From an uncultured Gammaproteobacteria bacterium (GTDB taxonomy: Bacteria; Pseudomonadota; Gammaproteobacteria; SZUA-140): a DNA stretch of 37,962 nt. This document shows positions 25,883 through 33,767 of the stretch, piece after piece (the first letter of the stretch is position 1; the number at the start of each line of letters is the position of its first letter). The notes beneath the pieces were generated by a model. The model was not told the DNA's origin and did no database searches. It saw nothing but the letters and a program-made list of their open reading frames with translations. The stretch spans positions 1 to 37,962 of the forward strand of contig CALZHD010000046.1 of the NCBI GenBank assembly GCA_945787155.1, read 5' to 3'. The position numbers and the translations under genes are program-made.

Positions 25883-27607
25883 ATGCCTATCCATAATGCC
25901 GATATCGCCGCGATATTCGATGAGATCGCCGACCTGCTGGAGATCGACGAGGCCAACCCGTTTCGCATCCGCGCCTACCGCAACGCCTCACGCACCTTGC
26001 AAGGTTTGGGCGAAGAGGCGAAGACGCTGCTGGAGCAGGGCGAGGATCTAACCAAATTGCCCGGCATCGGCAAAGACCTGGCGGGCAAGATTGCAGAGAT
26101 CGTCGAGAGCGGCCGTTGTCTGGCGCTGGAAAAACTACGCAAGGCATCCGCCCCCGGACTGACGGAGCTGTTGAAGATCCCCGGCCTCGGCCCGAGGCGC
26201 GTGCACGCCCTTTATCATGAACTCGATATCCACACGCCGGAACAGCTCTTGCGCGCCGCCCGTGACGCACGGCTGCGCCACCTCGCCGGTTTCGGTGAAA
26301 AAAGCGAAGCGCGCATCCTTGAGACGATGGCGACCCACGTGCAGCAAACCACGCGCATCAAACGGGCGCTGGCGGCGCAATATGCGCAAGCGCTGGTTGA
26401 ATATCTGCAACAGGTTGGCGGGGTCAAACAGGTGACCGTGGCGGGCAGTTACCGGCGCTGCAGGGAGACGGTCGGTGATCTGGATATTCTGGTCAGCGCT
26501 GAACACAGCGCGCCGGTGATGGACCATTTTGTCGCCTATGACGAGATTATCGAGGTGCTTGCCAAAGGGCATACCCGCGCCACGGTAATCCTGCGCAGTG
26601 GCCTGCAGGTAGATGTGCGCGTCGTGCGCCAGGCCAGCTACGGTGCGGCACTTTATTACTTCACCGGTTCAAAGGCGCATAACATCGCCATCCGTCGCCG
26701 TGCCCAGCAGCGCGGTCTGAAGATCAACGAGTATGGTGTCTACAGGAAAGAGAAGCAGATCGCCGGTGAGACAGAGGTATCGGTGTTCGAGGCCGTTGGG
26801 CTGCCGTGGATTGCGCCGGAACTACGGGAAAACCGCGGCGAGATCGAGGCGGCGGAAGCCGGTACGTTGCCGCAGCTGGTGGGGCTTGCCGACCTCAAGG
26901 GTGACCTCCATGCCCACACCCGGGCGACCGACGGACACAACACTCTCAGGGAGATGGCGGCGGCCGCCAGGGCGCATGGCTGGTCCTATCTGGCGATCAC
27001 CGAACACTCGCGCCGGCTCACTATGGTCCACGGTCTGGATGAAAAACGGCTGCTAAAACAGATCGATGAGATCAATCGCCTCAATGATGAATTAAGCGGC
27101 ATTATCCTGCTCAAGGGCATCGAGGTGGATATCCTCGATGACGGCCGCCTCGATCTGCCCGATCGCCTGCTAGCCAAACTGGACCTGGTGATCGGTGCCG
27201 TCCACAGCCAGTTTCATCTCTCCCGTGCCAAACAGACCGAGCGCATACTCAAGGCGATGGATCATCCACACTTCACCATGCTGGCCCATCCCAGCGGCCG
27301 GCTGTTGCAGGAGCGCGAACCCTACGATGTGGACATGCCGCGCATCATTCGTCAGGCACGCCAGCGCGGCTGTTTTCTCGAGATCAATGCCCAGCCCGAC
27401 CGACTTGACCTGATCGATACCTACTGTCAGCTGGCGAAGGAAGAGGGCGTGCTGCTGTGCATCAATTCCGATGCCCACTCGACGGGTGATTTTGACAATC
27501 TCGCTCACGGCATTGGCCAGGCCCGTCGCGGCTGGCTGGAAAAGCGGGATGTTCTGAATACGCGGCCGTTACGCCAACTACGCACACTGTTAAAAGGCAC
27601 CATGTAG
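25883..27607 (+). CDS. polX: DNA polymerase/3'-5' exonuclease PolX
   Basis: A 574-aa bacterial family X polymerase used in base-excision and gap repair. Helix-hairpin-helix motifs lie near 55-75 (LPGIGKDLAGKI) and 97-115. The nucleotidyltransferase palm has GSYRR (188-192) and the Asp pair GDLDILV (D199, D201), with a third Asp near 244 (LQVDVRV). The PHP domain starts at about 338 with GDLHAHTRATDGH and continues through TEHSRR, GIEVDIL, GAVHSQF, LAHPSGR and NSDAHS, which supply metal ligands for 3'-5' exonuclease activity. Complete. It is divergent from the DUF2845 gene, sharing a 110-nt promoter region. Confidence 0.95.
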   Translation: MPIHNADIAAIFDEIADLLEIDEANPFRIRAYRNASRTLQGLGEEAKTLLEQGEDLTKLPGIGKDLAGKIAEIVESGRCLALEKLRKASAPGLTELLKIPGLGPRRVHALYHELDIHTPEQLLRAARDARLRHLAGFGEKSEARILETMATHVQQTTRIKRALAAQYAQALVEYLQQVGGVKQVTVAGSYRRCRETVGDLDILVSAEHSAPVMDHFVAYDEIIEVLAKGHTRATVILRSGLQVDVRVVRQASYGAALYYFTGSKAHNIAIRRRAQQRGLKINEYGVYRKEKQIAGETEVSVFEAVGLPWIAPELRENRGEIEAAEAGTLPQLVGLADLKGDLHAHTRATDGHNTLREMAAAARAHGWSYLAITEHSRRLTMVHGLDEKRLLKQIDEINRLNDELSGIILLKGIEVDILDDGRLDLPDRLLAKLDLVIGAVHSQFHLSRAKQTERILKAMDHPHFTMLAHPSGRLLQEREPYDVDMPRIIRQARQRGCFLEINAQPDRLDLIDTYCQLAKEEGVLLCINSDAHSTGDFDNLAHGIGQARRGWLEKRDVLNTRPLRQLRTLLKGTM

Positions 27608-27747
27608 CACGGCGCTTTTGATAATCCCGCCTGGAAAATTGATGGCTGTGCGGTAAAGAGAGCGATTTACTATTTCTTTTTCTGATGGCTGGTCCATAAT
27701 AGATTTATCTTATTCCCGTTTTATGTCACATCATGGAGGTGCAAATC

Positions 27748-28059
27748 ATGCCGGCCGAGATTGATCCGATCGTTGATAATTGGTATTACCATCAGGACAA
27801 GGGGCAGAGATTCTATGTTGTTGCCGTGGATGAAGAGGGTGGTGTCGTCGAGATCCAGCACTTTGACGGGGATGTGGAGGAGATTGACCTCAAAGAGTGG
27901 TATGAGATGGATATTGCTGTCGGCGAAGCGCCGGAGAACTGGTCCGGTGCCGTGGACATTGGTGAAGTGGACGATTTTGGCACAGAGGTAACGGATACCA
28001 GGCCGAGTGACTGGAGTGAGCCTCTGCGGCAGTTCACGCCTCCTGATAAAAAAGCATAG
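27748..28059 (+). CDS. Small acidic hypothetical protein (DUF6763-like)
   Basis: 103 aa, start taken at the second ATG because GGAGG lies 8 nt before it and the first ATG overlaps that site. Very acidic. The pattern PIVDNWYYHQDKGQRFYVVAVDEE, then IQHFDGDVEEIDLKEWYEM, looks like a small Tudor/SH3-like beta barrel, followed by ENWSGAVDIGEVDDFG and SDWSEPL. The match to DUF6763 is from memory. Function unknown. Monocistronic. Confidence 0.7.
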   Translation: MPAEIDPIVDNWYYHQDKGQRFYVVAVDEEGGVVEIQHFDGDVEEIDLKEWYEMDIAVGEAPENWSGAVDIGEVDDFGTEVTDTRPSDWSEPLRQFTPPDKKA

Positions 28060-28278
28060 ATGTTGTCCCTGGTGAATGACTAACTTTAAATAACGTGTAA
28101 TGGCTAAGGAAAAGAGAACGCAAGAACGGGTCTTTACTTATAGTATTAAAATGTACACTGGACGACGATATGAGCTTAATTACTATAAGTAACGATTTGA
28201 CCCCATAATTCCATAATTCCTATCGGTTGATGCTGCTCAGTATTAACGAGCACGCATTGAGCGGTCGATGAACATGTT

Positions 28279-29001
28279 ATGAATGTTGACTACTCCATTG
28301 TGATCCCCGCTTATAACGAAGCTGCCTGGCTACCTCAAACGATCGCTGCGGTTAACGTGGCAATGAGTGAGCATTCTCTCGTTGGTGAAATTGTTGTTTG
28401 TAACAATAACTCTACCGATGCAACGGGCGCGTTGGCTGAGGAGCTGGGTGCCAGGGTGGTGTTCGAACCTTATAATCAAATCTCACGTGCACGCAATACA
28501 GGGGCGCGCCATGCCAAAGGCAAGTACCTTGTTTTTGTTGATGCGGACACATTGATCTCTGCCGGACTATTGAATGAGGCACTTCATCGGTTACAGTCTG
28601 GCCAGTGTTGTGGCGGTGGCTCGGTGATTGAATTAGATGATGAGGTGACACCAGCGATTCGCCGCGTAGTGACTGGATGGACCTGGTTGTCGGTAAAATA
28701 TCGTTTGGCGGCAGGGTGTTTTGTTTTTTGCCTGCGTGAGGATTTCGAGGCAGTCGGTGGTTTTAGTGAGTCGGTATATGCCAGTGAGGAGATCTGGTTT
28801 TCTCGGGCGTTACATCGATTAGGTAAAAAACGAAATCAGCCATTTTGTATTATTACAGACTATCCGGTGCTTTCATCGGGAAGAAAAATGACGTGGTTTA
28901 GTGTGCCAAAGCAGATAGCGGTGTTGGCTATGCTGTTATTGTTTCCATTGTTGCTCAGATACAGGCGCTTTTGTGGCTTTTGGTATAACAGGCCTCAATA
29001 A
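28279..29001 (+). CDS. Family 2 glycosyltransferase
   Basis: 240 aa with a GT-A fold: YSIVIPAYNEAAWLPQTI at the start, EIVVCNNNSTDATGALAEELGA, the metal-binding DADT (about residue 91), and a C-terminal acceptor part with SEEIWFSRALHRLGKK. A hydrophobic stretch near the end (about 212-228, IAVLAMLLLFPLLL) suggests membrane attachment. No glycan-synthesis genes surround it. The ATG at 28279 has no good ribosome-binding site. The 219 nt upstream hold nothing recognisable. Confidence 0.85.
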   Translation: MNVDYSIVIPAYNEAAWLPQTIAAVNVAMSEHSLVGEIVVCNNNSTDATGALAEELGARVVFEPYNQISRARNTGARHAKGKYLVFVDADTLISAGLLNEALHRLQSGQCCGGGSVIELDDEVTPAIRRVVTGWTWLSVKYRLAAGCFVFCLREDFEAVGGFSESVYASEEIWFSRALHRLGKKRNQPFCIITDYPVLSSGRKMTWFSVPKQIAVLAMLLLFPLLLRYRRFCGFWYNRPQ

Positions 29002-29147
29002 TTCAGCCGCATCAATAAATCTAAAGGTAATTGAGGGATGCGTAAAATTAACTCAATATTGAGGTTAAACTGGGGGAGGTTCAATTTTGCGCGTGATGGT
29101 TATTCCAAATGAACGACGAGAACGGGTCAATATTTGCTTTTGATTAA

Positions 29148-29327
29148 AGGAACCTCTGATTTATCCATGAACGATAGCTATGAGTCCAAAATATCCAACT
29201 GCTGCGTTGCTAATCTTAGTAATAGTCCCGCTACAGTGTGCCCCTTGGGTATTACTTGCGATTAGCGCCTTACATTTGAATATTTTGACTCTCATTTCTA
29301 TCCGCTCAGAATTAATCAGAGGTTCCT
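29148..29327. mobile_element. MITE-like element with AGGAACCTCTGATT terminal inverted repeats
   Basis: AGGAACCTCTGATT at the left (29148) is matched by AATCAGAGGTTCCT ending at 29327. The 180-bp unit between has no ORF over 30 codons, though the left inner part (CCATGAACGATAGC) recurs at 31061-31075. This is the structure of a non-autonomous element mobilised by a transposase in trans. A clear target duplication was not seen. Confidence 0.6.
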
Positions 29328-29351
29328 AAACCTAGTTGACAGTAAGCGGGT

Positions 29352-30275
29352 TTAATATTGACCTTCGTTGTTACTAACCGTTTTTAATATTCTTTTATTA
29401 CAATCTTCATAGGCATGGAAAGGGATTCCACTGCGTTTAGCCTGGTACATCGCCATATCTGCTTTCTTTATCATGGAGTCAAGATCATCACTGGGGTAGG
29501 TGCCCAGGATGCCACCAATGCTAGCACCGACGTGGCTGTTAATCCCATTGACATGAATAACTTTATTAATACTTGCATTGATCTTGTGGGCAATAAATTC
29601 AATCATAACAGGGCTGGATACGCCCTTTAAGATGATGACAAATTCATCACCCCCGTAGCGGACGCATATATCACATTCGCGCACTATATGACGTATTCGT
29701 TGTGATGTTATGCGCAACACTTCATCACCCACTTTATGTCCATGTTTATCGTTAATGGGTTTGAATTTATTTAGATCGAGGAAAAGCAGCCCATAGTTAA
29801 ATTCATTATTTAGTGAGGAAAAAGTTTTGGATAAATGATCTCGATTATAAAGTTGTGTAAGGGAGTCCCTTTCAGCATGTTCTGTTTTTTTATCAATTTC
29901 ATTGCTAACAGATAGAGCGTCTCGTATGACGGCCATAAAAAAAGGTTTTTCATGATCATTCTCAATAGAGGATATTGCAATTGAGACCGGTATTTCTTTG
30001 CCATTTTTATGCAGACCAAAAATAACAGGCCGACCGTCCATAAGGCGTTTGCCTTTAGTTTTGCTGAAATTTTTTAAGTGTTGATCATGAACCTGGTGGA
30101 GATCGTGGCTGATTAAAATATTCAGTGGTTTATTGAGTAACTCACCGCTATCGTATCCAAAAAGATATTCAGCAACGACATTGCAAGATATTATATTTCG
30201 CTCGTCATCAATGAGGATGATAGCGTCTGGAAAGATTTCCATCATCGAGGCTATGTTTACATCCGATGTATCCAT
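29352..30275 (-). CDS. PAS-GGDEF diguanylate cyclase
   Basis: Makes cyclic di-GMP. The PAS domain spans about residues 9-120 (MMEIFPDAIILIDDERNIIS, LFGYDSGELLNKPL, RDAL). A short linker leads to the GGDEF domain (about 135-290), which has an intact active site RYGGDEFVII and, exactly five residues before it, an RxxD inhibitory I-site (RECD). No EAL domain. The start is set at the internal Met (MDTSDVNIASMMEIF); the track's 22 extra residues look unlike a domain, though ATG 30341 is possible. Cytoplasmic, no membrane segments. Confidence 0.85.
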   Translation of the reverse strand: MDTSDVNIASMMEIFPDAIILIDDERNIISCNVVAEYLFGYDSGELLNKPLNILISHDLHQVHDQHLKNFSKTKGKRLMDGRPVIFGLHKNGKEIPVSIAISSIENDHEKPFFMAVIRDALSVSNEIDKKTEHAERDSLTQLYNRDHLSKTFSSLNNEFNYGLLFLDLNKFKPINDKHGHKVGDEVLRITSQRIRHIVRECDICVRYGGDEFVIILKGVSSPVMIEFIAHKINASINKVIHVNGINSHVGASIGGILGTYPSDDLDSMIKKADMAMYQAKRSGIPFHAYEDCNKRILKTVSNNEGQY

Positions 30276-30488
30276 ATTATGTAACCAGTTTTTATAGATT
30301 GTTATTTTAGAATATCGGCAAGAGCTCAATATCATTAACATTATCTTTAAATGGTTGCGGGCATATCTGGCATATTGGGCATATTTAGGATTAGGCTAAT
30401 CCTTCCCTGATTCAACAGATTCTTTAAATCGCGACAATGTCGCGAAATGAGTGCCTACCCTGTCTTTTTTAAGCATTGTTGAGTCTGG

Positions 30489-30974
30489 CTATTCAAGCGA
30501 CAGCACAAAACCGACCAGGGCCTCGATATCTGCATCTGCCACCCGAGGTGAATTCGCAGGCATGGGGATGCCACCCGTGATCTCGGTCCAGTTGCCGCCA
30601 CCGCCTTTTTTGACTTTTTCTATTAACTGCACCCGCGCACCCGCTTGCCCTTTGTAGCGTTTGGCAACATCACGCCAGGCGGGGCCGACTATCTTTTTTT
30701 CAACGCTGTGGCAATTCAAACAGCCGTTCTTTTTGGCGAGTGCCAAACTCGAATCGTGATCGGGGGCGACGAGTGAAGCGGTGATGGGTTGAGTGGTTTC
30801 AACGATCTCTACCGATTTTTGTTCTACCTTCGTATCCGCAATATCCGCAATATTCGCCGTATCCGGCGTGTTGGTGAGATCGGCATCAACGGCTGCTTCT
30901 TGTGTACTGTCTTCACTGCTGCAAGCTAGCAACAACATCGATAGGCAGGCGATCACTATTCCAGTTCTGTTCAT
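30489..30974 (-). CDS. Lipoprotein class I c-type cytochrome
   Basis: 161 aa. A signal peptide with lipobox LLLAC (Cys18) anchors it to a membrane on the periplasmic side. A long acidic, low-complexity linker (about 19-65, repeats such as ANIADIADT) leads to a c551/c552-like domain: CLNCH (Cys85, Cys88, His89) and a distal Met ligand in GGIPMPANS (Met138). Ends with IEALVGFVLSLE, the usual C-terminal helix. It shuttles electrons to a terminal oxidase or another redox partner; none is nearby. Confidence 0.88.
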   Translation of the reverse strand: MNRTGIVIACLSMLLLACSSEDSTQEAAVDADLTNTPDTANIADIADTKVEQKSVEIVETTQPITASLVAPDHDSSLALAKKNGCLNCHSVEKKIVGPAWRDVAKRYKGQAGARVQLIEKVKKGGGGNWTEITGGIPMPANSPRVADADIEALVGFVLSLE

Positions 30975-31046
30975 AATGGTCTCATCATCAAAGTTTGCTG
31001 TAAAAAGAGGGGGCTATTTTAGCCATATTTAATGGTCAGTCCTAAG

Positions 31047-31075
31047 GAATCTCTGATTAATTCATGAACGATAGC
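31047..31075. repeat. Partial left end of the MITE family
   Basis: AAGGAATCTCTGATTAATTC and the following ATGAACGATAGC match the left end of the 29148 element with few differences. No right end is present; it runs directly into the ~130-bp direct repeat copy that begins at 31076. Confidence 0.45.
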
Positions 31076-31206
31076 ATTGAGTGATAATTTCAAGCGATGA
31101 GGGTATTTGAGGCAGTTCTGGTAGAGTTAAGCGCCGCGATGGCTGTTTTTTATGCACAGTTGTGAATATTTGCATTGAATCCAGCGGGTTACTTCGCCAC
31201 AATGGC
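31076..31206. repeat. Direct repeat copy A (about 130 bp), upstream of selO
   Basis: Shares TTTCAAGCGATGAGGG, TTTGAGGCAGTTCTGGTAGA, GTTAAGC, TTGTGAATATTT and TTCGCCACAATG with copy B at 33099-33227 in the same order and orientation. No ORF. The two copies bracket the selO gene. Confidence 0.8.
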
Positions 31207-31232
31207 GGCCATATGGTTATTAGTCAATTGTC

Positions 31233-31312
31233 CCGTCTTTCCGGCGCTCTTTTGGCCGGAATCCAGGGTTTATACAATATGGATTCCGGCCAAAAGAGCG
31301 CCGGAAAGACGG
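31233..31312. repeat. Perfect 33-bp inverted repeat with 14-nt loop
   Basis: The left arm CCGTCTTTCCGGCGCTCTTT... (31233-31265) and the right arm (31280-31312) are exact reverse complements over all 33 bases around the loop GGGTTTATACAATA. Inner blocks such as TGGATTCCGGC are like widespread REP/BIME or small palindromic repeats. It could form a long RNA hairpin in the 5' region of selO, 78 nt before its start. Confidence 0.9.
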
Positions 31313-31389
31313 AAACCCGCTTAAGTAAGTGCCATTCGGTAGCGTCCCCTTTTTCCGAAATCAGGTAAACTTTCAACAAGGCATTTGCA

Positions 31390-32925
31390 GTGCGAAAAAT
31401 AAATCAGGTACAAAAAGTGGTAGATTCGACGATAAACACCGGTTTTAAATTTGATAATAGCTATGTTGAACAACTAGCAGGGTTTTATGTTCCATTTGCT
31501 GGCGATAGAGCGCCTGAGCCAGAACTGATTAAACTCAATCGACCGCTTGCCGAAGAGTTGGGGCTTGATTTAGTTCATTTGCAGGCAGAAGATATTGCAA
31601 AAATTTTTTCGGGCAATGTTATGTCGCAAGGTGCAGCACCCGTGGCACAGGTCTATGCCGGGCATCAGTTCGGCGGTTTTAGCCCCCAGTTAGGGGACGG
31701 GCGGGCATTGTTGCTTGGTGAGGTGATTGACTCTTCCGGCAAGCGCCGCGATATTCATTTGAAAGGTTCCGGTCGCACACCATTTTCTCGCGGCGGTGAT
31801 GGTAAAGCAGCGCTTGGGCCGATGTTGCGTGAATATATTATTAGCGAGGCAATGTTCGCGTTGAATATTCCGACCACTCGCGCTTTAGCGGTGGTGGGTA
31901 CGGGTGAAAAAGTCATCCGCGATAGTGGATTACTGCCCGGTGCGGTGTTCGCGCGTGTTGCGGCTAGCCACATACGGGTTGGCACGTTTGAATATTTTTC
32001 AGCACGCCATGAAACAGACAAAATAAAACAACTTGCAGATTATACGATTCAACGTCATTACCCAGAATTAAAGCTAAAACAGAAAGAAAACCAAAGCAAA
32101 AATCCATATCTTGCTTTAATTTCCGAAGTGCGTGATCGTCAGGCTTCACTGCTAGCAAGGTGGATGTTAATGGGTTTTATACATGGCGTAATGAATACCG
32201 ATAACATGACAATCACTGGTGAAACAATTGATTATGGCCCGTGTGCGTTTATGGATAGTTATGATCCTGCAACCGTCTTCAGTTCCATCGATAGACAAGG
32301 ACGTTATGCCTATCAGAATCAGCCACCCATTGGGCAGTGGAATCTCGCGCGGCTGGCTGAGACCTTGTTGCCTTTTGTTCATTCAGATCCTGATACAGCA
32401 GTCGAACTGGCAACTCACGAAATTAATCTATTTTCTGAGCGTTACCAGCAATATTGGTTAGATGGCATGCGATCTAAACTTGGGTTTTCAACCAAAGAAG
32501 CTGATGATCATAGATTAGCTAACGAACTTTTGCAGGCGATGGAAGGGCAGGATGTTGACTTTACACAGTTGTTTCGTCGCCTGGCGGATTCATTGCGTGG
32601 CGACATAGAGTGCATCAGAAATTTATTTGATGACTTTGAAAAGTTTGACCAGTGGCATGAGCGCTGGCTTGAGCGCCTGGTTCGTGACCCTATGAGTGTT
32701 GATGACAGAATTGCTTCGATGAATTGTGTTAATCCGGTTTATATTCCTCGCAACCACAAAGTGGAAGAAGCCATACAGGCTGCTGAAGCGGAATCAAATT
32801 TTGCCCCGTTTGAAAAACTGGTAGAGGTACTCGCTAATCCGTTTGAAGAAAGAGACAGTCTGGATGAGTATGAAGAGCCAGCACCTGATAGTTTTCCGCC
32901 TTATAAAACATTTTGTGGTACCTGA
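31390..32925 (+). CDS. selO: SelO/YdiU protein AMPylase (pseudokinase)
   Basis: A 511-aa member of the SelO family, pseudokinases that transfer AMP from ATP to Ser/Thr/Tyr of target proteins, in E. coli linked to redox homeostasis. Family blocks are intact: QVYAGHQFGGFSPQLGDGRA, HLKGSGRTPFSRGGDGKAAL, GPMLREYIISEAMFALNIPT, HGVMNTDNM (metal-binding loop) and IDYGPCAFMD. It ends FCGT, with Cys at the place that is Sec in animal SelO. The start is GTG at 31390 with AAGG upstream. Flanked by direct repeats and preceded by a palindrome, so the gene may have moved as a unit. Complete. Confidence 0.93.
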   Translation: MRKINQVQKVVDSTINTGFKFDNSYVEQLAGFYVPFAGDRAPEPELIKLNRPLAEELGLDLVHLQAEDIAKIFSGNVMSQGAAPVAQVYAGHQFGGFSPQLGDGRALLLGEVIDSSGKRRDIHLKGSGRTPFSRGGDGKAALGPMLREYIISEAMFALNIPTTRALAVVGTGEKVIRDSGLLPGAVFARVAASHIRVGTFEYFSARHETDKIKQLADYTIQRHYPELKLKQKENQSKNPYLALISEVRDRQASLLARWMLMGFIHGVMNTDNMTITGETIDYGPCAFMDSYDPATVFSSIDRQGRYAYQNQPPIGQWNLARLAETLLPFVHSDPDTAVELATHEINLFSERYQQYWLDGMRSKLGFSTKEADDHRLANELLQAMEGQDVDFTQLFRRLADSLRGDIECIRNLFDDFEKFDQWHERWLERLVRDPMSVDDRIASMNCVNPVYIPRNHKVEEAIQAAEAESNFAPFEKLVEVLANPFEERDSLDEYEEPAPDSFPPYKTFCGT

Positions 32926-33098
32926 TCTATAGCTATACGATTGAGATTCAGGTCTCACTGTAGAATTGTTACCCCCTATCTTGTAATGGGCGTGTTGCTC
33001 GTCACTATCCCAGATCTATAGACTGAACAGCCATGTGCAATGGCCTGCTGAATTCAAGTGAGGCTGCTGGGCATGGCGGCGGGTATCTGCTTCCAGCT

Positions 33099-33227
33099 AT
33101 TGAATGAGAATTTCAAGCGATGAGGGCCTTTGAGGCAGTTCTGGTAGAGTTAAGCCCTGCCAGGGCTGTTTTTATGCTCAATTGTGAATATTTACATTGA
33201 ATTCAGCGGGTTAGTTCGCCACAATGA
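33099..33227. repeat. Direct repeat copy B (about 130 bp), downstream of selO
   Basis: Same sequence family and orientation as copy A. The two diverge by roughly 15%, and homology stops abruptly outside the repeat on both sides. It lies in the 500-nt gap between selO and the MazG-like gene; the rest of that gap (32926-33098 and 33228-33428) shows no gene or recognisable site. Confidence 0.8.
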
Positions 33228-33446
33228 TCGCAGGGGAGAGGAGTTCCAGGGGAATCAGACGATTGCGAGTTCTCTGCACTATTTTTATGTGTTCATTATG
33301 GTTTTTTAATGTGATGTGGTGTCTTGTTAATCTTGTAGCGCTATAAATTAAGAGGATAGAGCTTAATGAAGCAGTTTTAGGGTAGTACCCCTTTTATTGT
33401 CACATTTATTCAGCATTATTGAGATAAGTTGGTTGAGGGTGAAGTT

Positions 33447-33767
33447 ATGGATGAAGTAATAAAAAAATTAAAAGAGTTTCGTGATGAACGTGACTGGCAA
33501 CAATTCCATAATTCTAAAGACCTGGCTTTAGCTTTAAGCATTGAGTCAAGCGAATTGCTAGAAGCCTTTTTATGGAAGTCACCTGAAGAGGCTGATATTG
33601 ATAAAGTAAAAGAAGAACTTGCGGATGTGTTTTCCTATGCCTTGTTGCTAGCAGAAAATTATGAGTTGGATGTACAACAGATTATTCTCGAAAAAATTGA
33701 GCAGAACCAAAAGAAATATCCCGTAAGCAAAGCGAAAGGATCTGCCAGAAAATATACAGAATTATGA
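33447..33767 (+). CDS. MazG-like nucleotide pyrophosphohydrolase
   Basis: A 106-aa all-alpha NTP pyrophosphatase that would hydrolyse (d)NTPs to monophosphates. The start is placed at ATG 33447, preceded by GAGGGTG, rather than the TTG in the track. Metal-binding carboxylates follow the MazG pattern ExxE...ExxD: Glu33/Glu36 (SIESSELLEAF) and Glu57/Asp60 (EELADVFSYALLL). The C-terminal Lys-rich tail (KYPVSKAKGSARKYTEL) is typical of the dCTPase/RS21-C6-like branch. Its stop overlaps the next gene by 4 nt (ATGA), so the two products are made together. Confidence 0.88.
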   Translation: MDEVIKKLKEFRDERDWQQFHNSKDLALALSIESSELLEAFLWKSPEEADIDKVKEELADVFSYALLLAENYELDVQQIILEKIEQNQKKYPVSKAKGSARKYTEL

